From: Centipeda felix
Lineage (GTDB): Bacteria > Bacillota > Negativicutes > Selenomonadales > Selenomonadaceae
NCBI RefSeq assembly: GCF_900186465.1
Contig: NZ_LT891958.1
Coordinates: 248,001-312,000, forward strand
Direction: 5' to 3'
Length of the DNA: 64,000 bases
Shown: positions 52,840 to 60,908 of the stretch, piece after piece
Position numbering within the stretch: position 1 is the stretch's first letter
How the letters are laid out: each line of letters opens with the position of its first letter
Notes under the pieces: generated by a model
The model's input: only the letters and a program-made list of their open reading frames with translations
Told to the model about the DNA's origin: nothing
Database searches by the model: none
Position numbers and translations under genes: made by a program

Positions 52840-52867
52840 AAAAAGTCTGGAAGGAATCCTTCCAGAC
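52840..52867 (-). terminator. Terminator of the tRNA-Gly/tRNA-Cys transcript
   Basis: A perfect 10-bp stem (52845-52854 with 52858-52867) with a 3-base loop is followed on the minus strand by TTTTT. Confidence 0.85.
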
Positions 52868-52879
52868 CGCATTTCATAT

Positions 52880-52953
52880 TGGAGGCGACACCCAGAATCG
52901 AACTGGGGATAAAGGTTTTGCAGACCTCGGCCTTACCACTTGGCTATGTCGCC
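52880..52953 (-). tRNA. tRNA-Cys (anticodon GCA)
   Basis: A 74-nt tRNA with encoded CCA. The acceptor pairs GGCGACA with TGTCGCC, the anticodon loop is CTGCAAA with GCA, and the T-loop is GTTCGATTC. It lies six bases after tRNA-Gly on the same transcript. Confidence 0.95.
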
Positions 52954-52959
52954 GAAAGA

Positions 52960-53034
52960 TGGAGCGGAAAACGAGGCTCGAACTCGCGACCCCCACCTTG
53001 GCAAGGTGGTGCTCTACCACTGAGCTACTTCCGC
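52960..53034 (-). tRNA. tRNA-Gly (anticodon GCC)
   Basis: A 75-nt tRNA with encoded CCA. The acceptor pairs GCGGAAG with TTTCCGC (one G-T pair), the anticodon stem is CCACC/GGTGG with loop TTGCCAA, and the T-loop is GTTCGAGCC. Confidence 0.95.
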
Positions 53035-53073
53035 AGATGATCTTCCCGCGCCGCAGTGACGCGACACTTAGAC

Positions 53074-53102
53074 AGTATAGCGATAAACCGTGCCGCTGTC
53101 AA
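53074..53102 (-). promoter_or_regulatory. Consensus SigA promoter of the tRNA-Gly/tRNA-Cys pair
   Basis: TTGACA, 17 bases, TATACT on the minus strand, about 40 bases before tRNA-Gly. It lies just after gltX, so the tRNAs need no read-through. Confidence 0.9.
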
Positions 53103-53134
53103 GTCCAAAATTTGCAAGGCAGAAATCCATCCCC

Positions 53135-54613
53135 TCAGCACTCCGCCAGCTGCCGCTGTGCCTCACGCAGGCGGCGCAGGCTCTCCTCCTTGCCGAGGAT
53201 GGCGAGGATCTCCGTCGCGCCGCCCGGCGTGACCTTCTGCCCCGCCGCAGCGATGCGCAGCACCCACATGACTGTGCCTTTCTTCCAGCCCTCACGCTCG
53301 ATACACTCTTCAAGGAGCGCATAGAGGAGATCGTTATCCCAGTGATCCCCGTCGAGGGCGTCGAGGATGCCGATCAGCTCGGGCAGGAGCTCCGCTGCCG
53401 CCGCTGGTGTGACCTTGTTGCGCTTGTTCTCATAGAGCGATGCGTCAAAGGGCGGCAGTGTCACGAAGAACTCAATCTCCGCACGCACATCGCTGAGCCG
53501 TGTGACGCGCGTACGCAGGAGACGCGCCATTGCATTCCACTGCGCCTCGACCGACGCGGGAAGCTCGCCCGCATAGGGGCGCGCCGCTTCGGCAAACGCC
53601 GCATCCGTCATTGCCTTAAAGTACTCGCCGCTCATCCAGCCGAGCTTATCGTAGTCGAACACGGCGGGAGACTTCGACAGCCCCTCCAGCGAGAACGCCT
53701 CGATCAGCTCGTCCATCGAGAAAATTTCCTGATTCGTCGTCTTCGGGCTCCAGCCGAGAAGCGCGACGTAGTTGACGATCGCGGCGGCAGGATAGCCCAT
53801 CTTCACGAGATCATCAAAGCTCGTCGCCCCATGCCGCTTGGAGAGCTTGCTCGTTTTGCCCGTTGCGTCGTCCCGCCCCATGACGGGCGCGAGATGAACG
53901 AATACGGGCGGCTCCCAGCCGAACGCCTCGTAGAGGAGGACGTGCTTCGGCGTGGAGGTGATGAACTCCGCCCCGCGAATGATATGCGACACCTTCATCA
54001 GATGATCGTCGATGACATTGGCAAAGTTATATGTCGGCATCCCGTCGCGCTTGAGGAGCACCTGATCCTCGAGCTCCGTGTTCGGGATCGTTACGCTCCC
54101 GTGCAGCACGTCGTAGAACGTCGTCTCACCGACGAGCGGCATCTTCTGCCGAATGACGTACGCGTCGCCCCGGTCGAGATGCGCCTGCACCTCCTCGGGC
54201 GTGAGGTCGCGGCAGGTACGCGGGTAGCCGCCGTAGGACTTCCCATCCTCTGCCGGTTCTGCCTCCTCCGTCTGATGGCAGAAGCAGCGATAGGCATGCC
54301 CCTCCGCCACGAGCTGCTCGGCGTACTGCTTGTAGATCGCCATGCGCTCGCTCTGCACGTATGGACCGTAGTCTCCGCCGATCTCATCGGGTCCCTCGTC
54401 GGGGATGATGCCCGCCGCGTCGAGCGTGCGGCGGATGAAGTCCACCGCATCCGCGACGTAGCGGCTGCGGTCGGTATCCTCGATGCGCAGGATGAATGTG
54501 CCGTCATTCGCGCGCGCGAACAGATAGCCGTAGAGCGCGGTGCGCAGATTGCCGATGTGCATATAGCCCGTCGGGCTGGGTGCAAAACGCGTGCGAATTT
54601 CCGTCTGTGCCAA
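53135..54613 (-). CDS. gltX: Glutamyl-tRNA synthetase GltX (TTG start)
   Basis: GltX charges tRNA-Glu. The 492 residues have the class I signature in RFAPSPTGYMHIGNLRT (HIGN form of HIGH) and the second signature TSKLSKRHGA. The start is taken as TTG at 54613 (MAQTEIRTRFAPSPTG) because GGAGG lies eight bases before it; no ATG fits. A terminator hairpin ends immediately upstream of that ribosome site. Confidence 0.95.
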   Translation of the reverse strand: MAQTEIRTRFAPSPTGYMHIGNLRTALYGYLFARANDGTFILRIEDTDRSRYVADAVDFIRRTLDAAGIIPDEGPDEIGGDYGPYVQSERMAIYKQYAEQLVAEGHAYRCFCHQTEEAEPAEDGKSYGGYPRTCRDLTPEEVQAHLDRGDAYVIRQKMPLVGETTFYDVLHGSVTIPNTELEDQVLLKRDGMPTYNFANVIDDHLMKVSHIIRGAEFITSTPKHVLLYEAFGWEPPVFVHLAPVMGRDDATGKTSKLSKRHGATSFDDLVKMGYPAAAIVNYVALLGWSPKTTNQEIFSMDELIEAFSLEGLSKSPAVFDYDKLGWMSGEYFKAMTDAAFAEAARPYAGELPASVEAQWNAMARLLRTRVTRLSDVRAEIEFFVTLPPFDASLYENKRNKVTPAAAAELLPELIGILDALDGDHWDNDLLYALLEECIEREGWKKGTVMWVLRIAAAGQKVTPGGATEILAILGKEESLRRLREAQRQLAEC

Positions 54614-54626
54614 AATACTTTCCTCC

Positions 54627-54659
54627 AAAAAACAATCGTGCCGTCACAGGGCGGCACGA
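54627..54659 (-). terminator. Hairpin terminator between dhaL and the gltX ribosome site
   Basis: An 8-bp stem (54636-54643 with 54652-54659) with an 8-base loop is followed on the minus strand by TGTTTTTT, which runs directly into GGAGG of gltX. It looks like the dhaL terminator, but its place would also let it act as an attenuator for gltX. Confidence 0.7.
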
Positions 54660-54678
54660 ATCGACTGCGTTATTTTGC

Positions 54679-55302
54679 TCAGCCGCGCAGATAGCCGCAG
54701 AGCGCACGGAACATGATGAGCGAACTCATCGCGCCCGGATCCTCGATGCCGATGCTGCGCGTACCGATGAGTGCCGCACGTCCGCGCCGTGCGGCGATGG
54801 TCTTCGTATACTCCGCGCCCGCACGTCCCGCCTCGAGTGCATCCTCCAGACACTCGCGCAGGCTCTTGCCCTCCGCGTTCTCCGGCAGGAATGCGTCGCG
54901 AATCGGGATCAGTGTATCGAGCATCGTCTTATCCCCGCGCACGGCCTTTCCGCGCCGCTGGATCGCGTCAATGCCGGCAGAGAACAGCTTTTCAAAGCTC
55001 GCCACATCGAGCCGCGTCTTTGCGCCGACCGCCTCGCCCGCGCGTACAAAGGCAATCCCGTAGAGCGGTCCTGCCGCTCCGCCGACATTCTCAATGAACG
55101 CACGCCCGATCTCGTGAAGCACCTCTGCGAGCGGCGCGTCCACCGGCAGCTCTGCGAGGCGTTCCTCCGCCGCCGTAAAGCCGCGCGCCATGTTAAGACC
55201 GTGGTCGCCGTCTCCCGTCTTGGCGTCCACTGCCGTCAGATAGTCCTTCTGTGCCATGATGGCAGCAATCACTGCATCTACGGCATCACGTATGTTTGCC
55301 AT
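54679..55302 (-). CDS. dhaL: DhaL-type ADP-binding subunit of dihydroxyacetone kinase
   Basis: DhaL transfers phosphate in PTS-dependent dihydroxyacetone kinase. The 207 residues carry the Mg-ADP site KTGDGDHGLNMARGF, the loop ENVGGAAGPLYG, and the motif RGDKTMLDTLIP followed later by GRAALIGTRSIGIEDPGA. No dhaK or dhaM is in the neighbourhood, so it is an orphan here. The ATG at 55302 is used; a GTG three codons upstream is possible. An extended -10 promoter lies at 55383-55388. Confidence 0.9.
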   Translation of the reverse strand: MANIRDAVDAVIAAIMAQKDYLTAVDAKTGDGDHGLNMARGFTAAEERLAELPVDAPLAEVLHEIGRAFIENVGGAAGPLYGIAFVRAGEAVGAKTRLDVASFEKLFSAGIDAIQRRGKAVRGDKTMLDTLIPIRDAFLPENAEGKSLRECLEDALEAGRAGAEYTKTIAARRGRAALIGTRSIGIEDPGAMSSLIMFRALCGYLRG

Positions 55303-55382
55303 TGTCTGCACCGTCTTTCCCTGTTGTCAATGTACTGAGCCTGCCAGTACATTCCATACATTACTCCCATATTCTCATTAGC

Positions 55383-55388
55383 ATTATA
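55383..55388 (-). promoter_or_regulatory. Extended -10 promoter of dhaL
   Basis: TATAAT preceded by TG at the extended place (TGCTATAAT) on the minus strand, about 80 bases before the dhaL start. No clear -35 box. Confidence 0.55.
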
Positions 55389-55428
55389 GCACGGTATTCT
55401 CCATAGGAAAAGAGGAGAGACACATTTT

Positions 55429-55453
55429 AAGGAAGCACGGATAAATTCAGCAC
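55429..55453. repeat. Short inverted-repeat element, partial copy 3
   Basis: AAGGAAGCACGGATAAATTC followed by AGCACC is the same as one end of copy 1 (35302-35360) read in reverse. The other end is missing. Confidence 0.55.
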
Positions 55454-55560
55454 CGCCATCTTAACACATCGTTTTCTCGGCAATGATCGAAAAAATTATA
55501 TCACTGAGTGCATCCATGCGTCCTGCAATATATTTATTATATTCCCCGATTTGTCAAGTC

Positions 55561-55589
55561 TTGCGACGTATTTTTTTTTATGCTATCAT
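55561..55589 (+). promoter_or_regulatory. Promoter of the structured RNA
   Basis: TTGCGA, 17 bases (with nine T), TATCAT on the plus strand. The RNA would start about 55597. The preceding 100 bases are AT-rich. Confidence 0.7.
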
Positions 55590-55596
55590 AAAGACC

Positions 55597-55828
55597 AAGA
55601 AGGTGCGCCTTAGGTGTGCGTATGTCTTATCCATGTCTAACCTACAGATTTTCTAGGGAATCCGATTTGATTTCGGTCAAAGTGAAACACTTCGGTGAAC
55701 GCGGAAGCCGAACTTAGGGTACCCACCTGCTTTACGCAGGTATAGACATATAGGGCGTACGGCATTTCAGACCCCTCTCTTCCGGTCAGAGCGGAACTGC
55801 CATACGGCAGCTTTGTTCTGACCTTTTT
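55597..55828 (+). ncRNA. Structured non-coding RNA, possibly 6S RNA
   Basis: A strong promoter and a terminator (GGTCAGA at 55784-55790 facing TCTGACC at 55817-55823, then five T) define a transcript of about 230 nt with no convincing reading frame. Distant parts can pair: TGCGTATGTCT near the 5' end with AGACATAT near 55744, and nearby GCGCC with GGGCG. This would make one long interrupted hairpin with smaller ones (ACCTGC-tttac-GCAGGT) inside. A long hairpin with an open middle and the 3' word GCGTACGGCATTTCAGA recall 6S RNA (Escherichia coli has GCGGCGGCATCTCGGA). I cannot exclude another RNA class. tRNA, tmRNA and RNase P signatures were looked for and not found. Confidence 0.5.
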
Positions 55829-55925
55829 GTCGTATATTTCCCCCGTGAGGAACGGCAGGAATTTTCCAAAATAACACGAATAAAAATATAGATAATATAC
55901 TATGTGTTTGACAAGGGAGATCGAA

Positions 55926-58508
55926 ATGTCGGATCTGGATACAACGAACGAAGATTCTGCCGCCGCATCTGCACCCGCAAAGCGGCGCGGCCGCCCCAAA
56001 AAACGTGTGCAGGAGGGGCCGGAAACGGCGGCAAAGAAACGCGGTCGTCCGAAGAAAACCGAACAGGCCGCACCGACACGCCGCGAGCGTCCGAAGGAGC
56101 TAGTCTTCGCGCTCGATATCGGGACGCGCAGCGTGATCGGCATTGTCGCTGAACAGCGTGACGGACTGCTGCACATCCTGGCGACCGACCGCCTCGAGCA
56201 CCGCACGCGTGCCATGCTCGACGGGCAGATTCACGATGTGCCGCAGGTCGCTGCCATCATCCGCGAGGTCAAGCACCGCCTCATGGAGCGTACAGGGCCG
56301 TTGACCAGTGCCGCCGTGGCAGCGGCAGGACGTGCCCTCTACACGATGACAGCGGATGCCGAGCAGGACTTCACGGGCACGATTACACCTGCACAGCAGC
56401 GCGACCTCGACTTTGCAGGCGTGCAGGAGGCACAGAAAAAACTGGCTCACTCCCACACGGTCGATGATCCAACGCGTTACTACTGCGTCGGCTACAGCAC
56501 GATCCGCTATACGCTCGACGGCAACGAGCTCAAGACGCTCATCGGACAGCGCGGGCGCAAGGCGACGGCGACCGTCATCGCAACCTTTCTGCCGCGGCAA
56601 GTCGTGGACTCCATGCAGTCGGCACTGCGCGAGACGCACCTCGAGATGCGCGCCCTCACGCTCGAGCCGATTGCGGGCATCAACGTCCTCATCCCACCGA
56701 CGATGCGCCATCTGAATCTCGTGCTCGTCGATATCGGCGCGGGCACATCGGACGTCGCCATCACGCGCAACGGCTCAGTCATCGCCTACGGCATGGTTCC
56801 GATGGCAGGCGACGAGATCACCGAGTCCATCTCGCGTGAGTACCTCCTCGACTTCAACATCGCCGAGGACATCAAGCGCAAGGCGGCAGATGGGCAGGAC
56901 GTCTCCTTTACCGACATTCTCGGCATGAAGCTCTCGCTCACCGCCGATCAGGTGCTCGCCGCCATAAAACCCGGGGTCGAACATCTCGCGAACGCGATCG
57001 GCAAGCAGATCCTCGAACTGAACGGCGAACCGCCGCAGGCGGTCATGCTGGTCGGCGGCGGTGCACGCACACCGATGATGACGGAGCTCGTAGCAGAGGC
57101 TCTCGGCATCCCCGCCGACCGCGTCGCCGTGCGTCATCCCGACACGGTGGACGGCGTCGCCGATCTGCCCGAGGAGCTGCGCGCCCCCGACGCAGTCACG
57201 CCGCTCGGCATCCTGAAGATCGCTTCGATCAACACACTGCATTTCCTCGCGGTCTGGATCAACGACATCGAGTACAGTCTCTTCAACTTCCGCGAGCTCA
57301 ACGTCTCCGACGCCCTCCTCGCGGCGGGCATCAGCCTGCGCAAGTACAACGGACGTCCCGGCATGGGGCTGATGCTGACCGTGAACAGCGAGCGGCGGAG
57401 CTTTCCGGGGACGATGGGAACGCTCGCCCAGATCACCATCGACGGCAAGAGCGCGAGCCTCGACTCCCCCATTCACGACGACTGCCGCATCAAGCTCGTC
57501 GCAGGGGAGAACGGAACCCAGCCGACCGTGCGTCTCAGCGACGTGATCGGCAGCACGAGTGGCTACAATGTCGTGCTCAACGGAGAGGAGACCTCCGTCC
57601 CCGCGAGCATTCTCATCAACGACGCTGTACCTGAGGGCGACCCGATTCTGCGAGACGGCGACACCGTCGTCTCGCGCCGCGACCGCACCCTCGGTGAGGT
57701 GTTGCGCGCAGCGCATCTCCCGCCGACGGGACGACGCATCTCCTACACGCTGAACGGGGAGGCACGCCGCTTCTCCGCCCTCCCGAAAATCACGCTGAAC
57801 GATGCGCCCGCCGCGCTCTCCACCATCCTGCGTGAGGGCGATGTCATCGACTACGAGGAGACTGCCATCCCGACGCTCGAGACCGTGCTCGATCTCTCCT
57901 CGCTGGCCTCGTATGCGACCATCACCTACGAAGGGAAGGAGCATAGCATTCCTGCGGCGGGGCAGGTACTCACCATCAACGGGCGTGAGGCATCGCCCGG
58001 CACCATCGTCGAGGACGGTGCTATCATCGCCTATCAGAAAGGACGGGGGACGGCGAACGTCAGCGAGGCGCTGCTCGCCGTTGGCTTTACCCCGCCGCCC
58101 GCGACCAGCCGCGTCACCTTCGCAATTCTCGTCAACGGGGTACGTGCGGACTTCACGAGCCCCATCCACACAGGGGACACGCTGGAGGTCGTACTCACGC
58201 CGATTGATGCACCGCCCACATCGTCTGCATCCGCCTCTGCGACGACGGGAAAACCCGCCGATGATCCCGCTGCTCCCGCAGCGAGCACGATCCTCTCGGG
58301 GATCGCAGCGCGTGCGGCACAGGCCGCGGATGGGTCGGCGCTCTTCGACGCATCGACCGAAACGACGGAGAGCGGCACTGTGCCGGCCGCCAATACTGGG
58401 GATCAAAGCGTTCCGCCATCCCCACAGAATACGACAACACCAAGCGCTCAAGAGGCACCGCACACAGGCACAGCGATCACCGTGGAGTCGCTGATGCGCT
58501 ACGATTGA
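55926..58508 (+). CDS. FtsA/PilM-like actin-fold protein with AT-hook motifs and C-terminal beta-rich repeats
   Basis: This 860-residue protein has three parts. Residues 1-58 are disordered and basic, with two AT-hook-like motifs (KRRGRPKK at 19-26, KKRGRPKK at 37-44). Residues about 60-420 are an FtsA-like actin ATPase: phosphate 1 (FALDIGTRSVIGIVAEQ), phosphate 2 (VLVDIGAGTSDVAI) and adenosine loop (VMLVGGGARTPMM). Residues about 430-770 contain repeated small beta units (I-V-N-G ... GD-x-V patterns), perhaps beta-grasp. A Ser/Thr/Pro-rich tail follows. There is no FtsA-type C-terminal amphipathic helix. The ATG at 55926 follows AGGGAG; an upstream start at 55902 is less likely. It stands alone between the structured RNA and a strong terminator. 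The function is unknown; DNA-linked filament formation is a hypothesis. Confidence 0.8.
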   Translation: MSDLDTTNEDSAAASAPAKRRGRPKKRVQEGPETAAKKRGRPKKTEQAAPTRRERPKELVFALDIGTRSVIGIVAEQRDGLLHILATDRLEHRTRAMLDGQIHDVPQVAAIIREVKHRLMERTGPLTSAAVAAAGRALYTMTADAEQDFTGTITPAQQRDLDFAGVQEAQKKLAHSHTVDDPTRYYCVGYSTIRYTLDGNELKTLIGQRGRKATATVIATFLPRQVVDSMQSALRETHLEMRALTLEPIAGINVLIPPTMRHLNLVLVDIGAGTSDVAITRNGSVIAYGMVPMAGDEITESISREYLLDFNIAEDIKRKAADGQDVSFTDILGMKLSLTADQVLAAIKPGVEHLANAIGKQILELNGEPPQAVMLVGGGARTPMMTELVAEALGIPADRVAVRHPDTVDGVADLPEELRAPDAVTPLGILKIASINTLHFLAVWINDIEYSLFNFRELNVSDALLAAGISLRKYNGRPGMGLMLTVNSERRSFPGTMGTLAQITIDGKSASLDSPIHDDCRIKLVAGENGTQPTVRLSDVIGSTSGYNVVLNGEETSVPASILINDAVPEGDPILRDGDTVVSRRDRTLGEVLRAAHLPPTGRRISYTLNGEARRFSALPKITLNDAPAALSTILREGDVIDYEETAIPTLETVLDLSSLASYATITYEGKEHSIPAAGQVLTINGREASPGTIVEDGAIIAYQKGRGTANVSEALLAVGFTPPPATSRVTFAILVNGVRADFTSPIHTGDTLEVVLTPIDAPPTSSASASATTGKPADDPAAPAASTILSGIAARAAQAADGSALFDASTETTESGTVPAANTGDQSVPPSPQNTTTPSAQEAPHTGTAITVESLMRYD

Positions 58509-58520
58509 TTGAATAGATAG

Positions 58521-58568
58521 AAAAAGGGGCTCTGCACGAAGTTTTTCCTTCGTGCAGAGCCCCTTTTT
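58521..58568. terminator. Bidirectional terminator after the FtsA-like gene
   Basis: A long near-perfect stem (58521-58541 with 58548-58568) flanked by A and T runs. It serves the plus-strand FtsA-like gene and the minus-strand acyltransferase that ends at 58572. Confidence 0.92.
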
Positions 58569-58571
58569 TCG

Positions 58572-59441
58572 TCATTCCTTTCGCATGGACTTCCAGCGAT
58601 CATGCAGCCAGAACCACTCGTCGGGATAGCGGCGAATCCACGCCTCGATGTGCGCACTCACCTCCTGCGTCACACGCAGGACGTCGGCAGCGCGGTCATC
58701 TGTCTTTTCCACATAGAGCGGTTTCTCGATGGTAAGCTCATGATGTCCGTCCGCGCGGCGGTGCATAAAGACGGGGAAAATTGGCACACTGCAGCGGCGC
58801 GCAATCGCCGCCGCCCCCGTAAAGGCATTCGTCTCCTGTCCGAAGAAATCGACGACGACGCCGTCGCGGCGCGACGGATCCTGATCGCTGAGCAGCCCGA
58901 TGATCCAGCCCTGATCGATCATGCGGAACATCTCACGCACGCTTGAACGATAGGTGACGTGCATCCCGACAAGCATGCGGTACTCATTGATGAAGCGATC
59001 CATCCCCGCTGCACTCTGCCGTTTTGCCACGCCGACAATCGGCAGTCCTGCCAAGGCAAGCGCACCGCCCATAAGCTCCCAGTTGCCGCTGTGCGAGGTT
59101 GCAATGATTGCTCCCTCGCCCTGCGCCAGTGCCGCGCGCATCGTATCCAGCGCCCCCGTAATCGTCACGTAGTCCTCAATATGACGGCGCAGGACGGGAA
59201 AGCGCAGCACCTCCATCAGCATCGGTCCAAAGCGCAGCGTACTCTCCCGCGCGATGCGCTCTGCCTCTGCGGTCGATACGTGAAGGCAGCGCTCGATCTG
59301 CGTCTGCGCGAGCCGCTTGCGCCGTGCGGGGATAAACGGCCAAAGGAGGCGCGCCAGTCCCGCGCCGATCATCATGGCGGCGCGGTGCGGCAGGAGACAG
59401 ACGAAATGACTGAGAAGTTTGACCGCCCAGTAAGACAGCAT
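58572..59441 (-). CDS. Lysophospholipid acyltransferase, LpxL/HtrB type
   Basis: This enzyme probably adds a secondary acyl chain to lipid A at the inner membrane. The 289 residues have a membrane-anchoring N-terminus and the catalytic H-x4-E site ATSHSGNWELMGG. The later motif SDQDPSRRDGVVVDFFG and the end DEWFWLHDRW are typical of HtrB/LpxL. It follows lpxD by one base, which fits lipid A synthesis. Confidence 0.92.
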   Translation of the reverse strand: MLSYWAVKLLSHFVCLLPHRAAMMIGAGLARLLWPFIPARRKRLAQTQIERCLHVSTAEAERIARESTLRFGPMLMEVLRFPVLRRHIEDYVTITGALDTMRAALAQGEGAIIATSHSGNWELMGGALALAGLPIVGVAKRQSAAGMDRFINEYRMLVGMHVTYRSSVREMFRMIDQGWIIGLLSDQDPSRRDGVVVDFFGQETNAFTGAAAIARRCSVPIFPVFMHRRADGHHELTIEKPLYVEKTDDRAADVLRVTQEVSAHIEAWIRRYPDEWFWLHDRWKSMRKE

Positions 59442-59442
59442 C

Positions 59443-60465
59443 TCAGCTCTTTCCGCGCAGTTCTTCGATGGTCTTTTCGAGGGCTTTGACCTTCTTCACC
59501 ATCTCGGGCAGACGGCGCATCGCCGCCTGTACGCGCAGCCACTCAGCGTGGGACTGAACGGGGAAGCCCGCACAGAACACCCCCTCAGGCATATCGCCGA
59601 TGATGCCGGAGCGCGCCGCATAGACGGAGTTCGCGCCGATGGAGATATGTCCGACCGTTCCGACCTGCCCGCCAAAGGTGACGTTATGTCCGACCTTGGT
59701 CGAGCCGGAGATCCCCGTCTGCGCGACGATGAGGCAGTTCTCTCCGATGCGGCAGTTATGCCCGATGTGGACGAGGTTGTCGATCTTCGTCCCCTTGCCG
59801 ATCACCGTTGCCCCGAGGGTAGCGCGGTCGATTCCGACATGAGCGCCGATCTCCACGTCGTCCTCCACGACGACGCCGCCGACCTGCGGCACCTTGGTAT
59901 GCACCCCCGCCTCGGTCGTAAAGCCGAACCCGTCCGCCCCGATTACGGCGCAGCTGTGGATCGTGCAGCGCGCACCGATGCGGCAGTGCTCGCGCACGAC
60001 TGCATTCGAATAGAGCACCGTATGATCGCCGATCACACTGTACTGCCCCACATAGGCATGCGGATAGATCGTCACACCGTCGCCGAGCACCGCATGATCG
60101 TCCACATAGGCAAAGGGCAGCACCGTCACTCCCGTGCCGATGCGCACATCTGCACCGATATACGCCTCGTCACTGACCCCGGCAGCGTGTTCGATGGCAG
60201 GGGTAAAGATCATGAGGAGACGTGCAAACGCCGCCTTCGGATCATCGACGAAGATATGCGGGCACGAAAAGCCCTCCGTTCCCGTCGGCAGAAGGAGCGC
60301 CGCCGCAGATGCGGCGCGCGCCGCGTCGATGTGGGGTGGAACGGCAAAGGCGAGATCCCCCGCCCCCGCCTCGTCCAGCGAAGCGAGCCGATGAACGACC
60401 GTGCTGCCGCCGCTGCCGACCGTTCCGCCGACAAGCTGTGCGATCTCATTGACTGTCTTTTCCAT
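59443..60465 (-). CDS. lpxD: UDP-3-O-acylglucosamine N-acyltransferase LpxD
   Basis: LpxD adds the N-linked hydroxyacyl chain in lipid A synthesis. The 340 residues have the N-terminal uridine-binding domain (about 1-100). A left-handed beta-helix of hexapeptide repeats follows (about 105-300; [38 protein letters not shown]), then a C-terminal helix ([20 protein letters not shown]). It lies between a Skp-like gene and the acyltransferase. Confidence 0.96.
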   Translation of the reverse strand: MEKTVNEIAQLVGGTVGSGGSTVVHRLASLDEAGAGDLAFAVPPHIDAARAASAAALLLPTGTEGFSCPHIFVDDPKAAFARLLMIFTPAIEHAAGVSDEAYIGADVRIGTGVTVLPFAYVDDHAVLGDGVTIYPHAYVGQYSVIGDHTVLYSNAVVREHCRIGARCTIHSCAVIGADGFGFTTEAGVHTKVPQVGGVVVEDDVEIGAHVGIDRATLGATVIGKGTKIDNLVHIGHNCRIGENCLIVAQTGISGSTKVGHNVTFGGQVGTVGHISIGANSVYAARSGIIGDMPEGVFCAGFPVQSHAEWLRVQAAMRRLPEMVKKVKALEKTIEELRGKS

Positions 60466-60476
60466 GCCCTACCCTC

Positions 60477-60908
60477 TTACTGGAGTTTGCCGATGACTTC
60501 ATCCGTGACGTCCACGCCGCCCGAGAGGACGCTCGGATACTTCTTCGAGCTATCTAGGACGACGTCCAGCTTCTTCTCCTTGACAATATCCTGCATTGCG
60601 GCGTTCAGCTTCTGTTCGAGCTGGATGCTATACATCTGCTGCAGCCCCGCCATCTTGCGCTGGGTATCCATCTGGAGCTGCTGCGACTCCTCCGCCGTCA
60701 TGTTCGGATTCGCGGTGAACTTGCTCTGTGCGTCCTGCTGCGCCTCCATGAGCTTCGTGTTCGCCTCGTCGACCACACTCTTCAGCTGCGGAGCTTCCTC
60801 CTGGACGCGCGCACGGTCAACGGTGCCGACGTGCACCTGACCGCAGCCCGCCAGTACCGTACTGCCCACGAGGAGGAGCGCTGCCGCTGCTTTATTGAAA
60901 TACTTCAT
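60477..60908 (-). CDS. OmpH/Skp family lipoprotein
   Basis: This 143-residue protein has a lipoprotein signal ending in the lipobox LAGC (Cys at about residue 22), then a helical Skp/OmpH domain (VGTVDRARVQEEAPQLKSVV and a coiled coil) ending in SGGVDVTDEVIGKLQ. Skp proteins hold outer-membrane proteins in the periplasm. The lipid anchor is unusual for Skp. Its ATG overlaps the stop of the preceding gene (ATGA). Confidence 0.88.
   Translation of the reverse strand: MKYFNKAAAALLLVGSTVLAGCGQVHVGTVDRARVQEEAPQLKSVVDEANTKLMEAQQDAQSKFTANPNMTAEESQQLQMDTQRKMAGLQQMYSIQLEQKLNAAMQDIVKEKKLDVVLDSSKKYPSVLSGGVDVTDEVIGKLQ

Noticed and set aside
55597-55828. Structured RNA as tmRNA, RNase P RNA or a riboswitch for the FtsA-like gene
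   Set aside because: No tRNA-like ends or tag frame, no RNase P core word GAGGAAAGTCC, and it ends in its own terminator about 100 bases before the next start without a clear aptamer signature.
55637-56215. 192-residue minus-strand frame over the structured RNA and the FtsA-like gene start
   Set aside because: It crosses a terminator and runs opposite a supported gene; the first half is Arg/Ser-rich shadow sequence.
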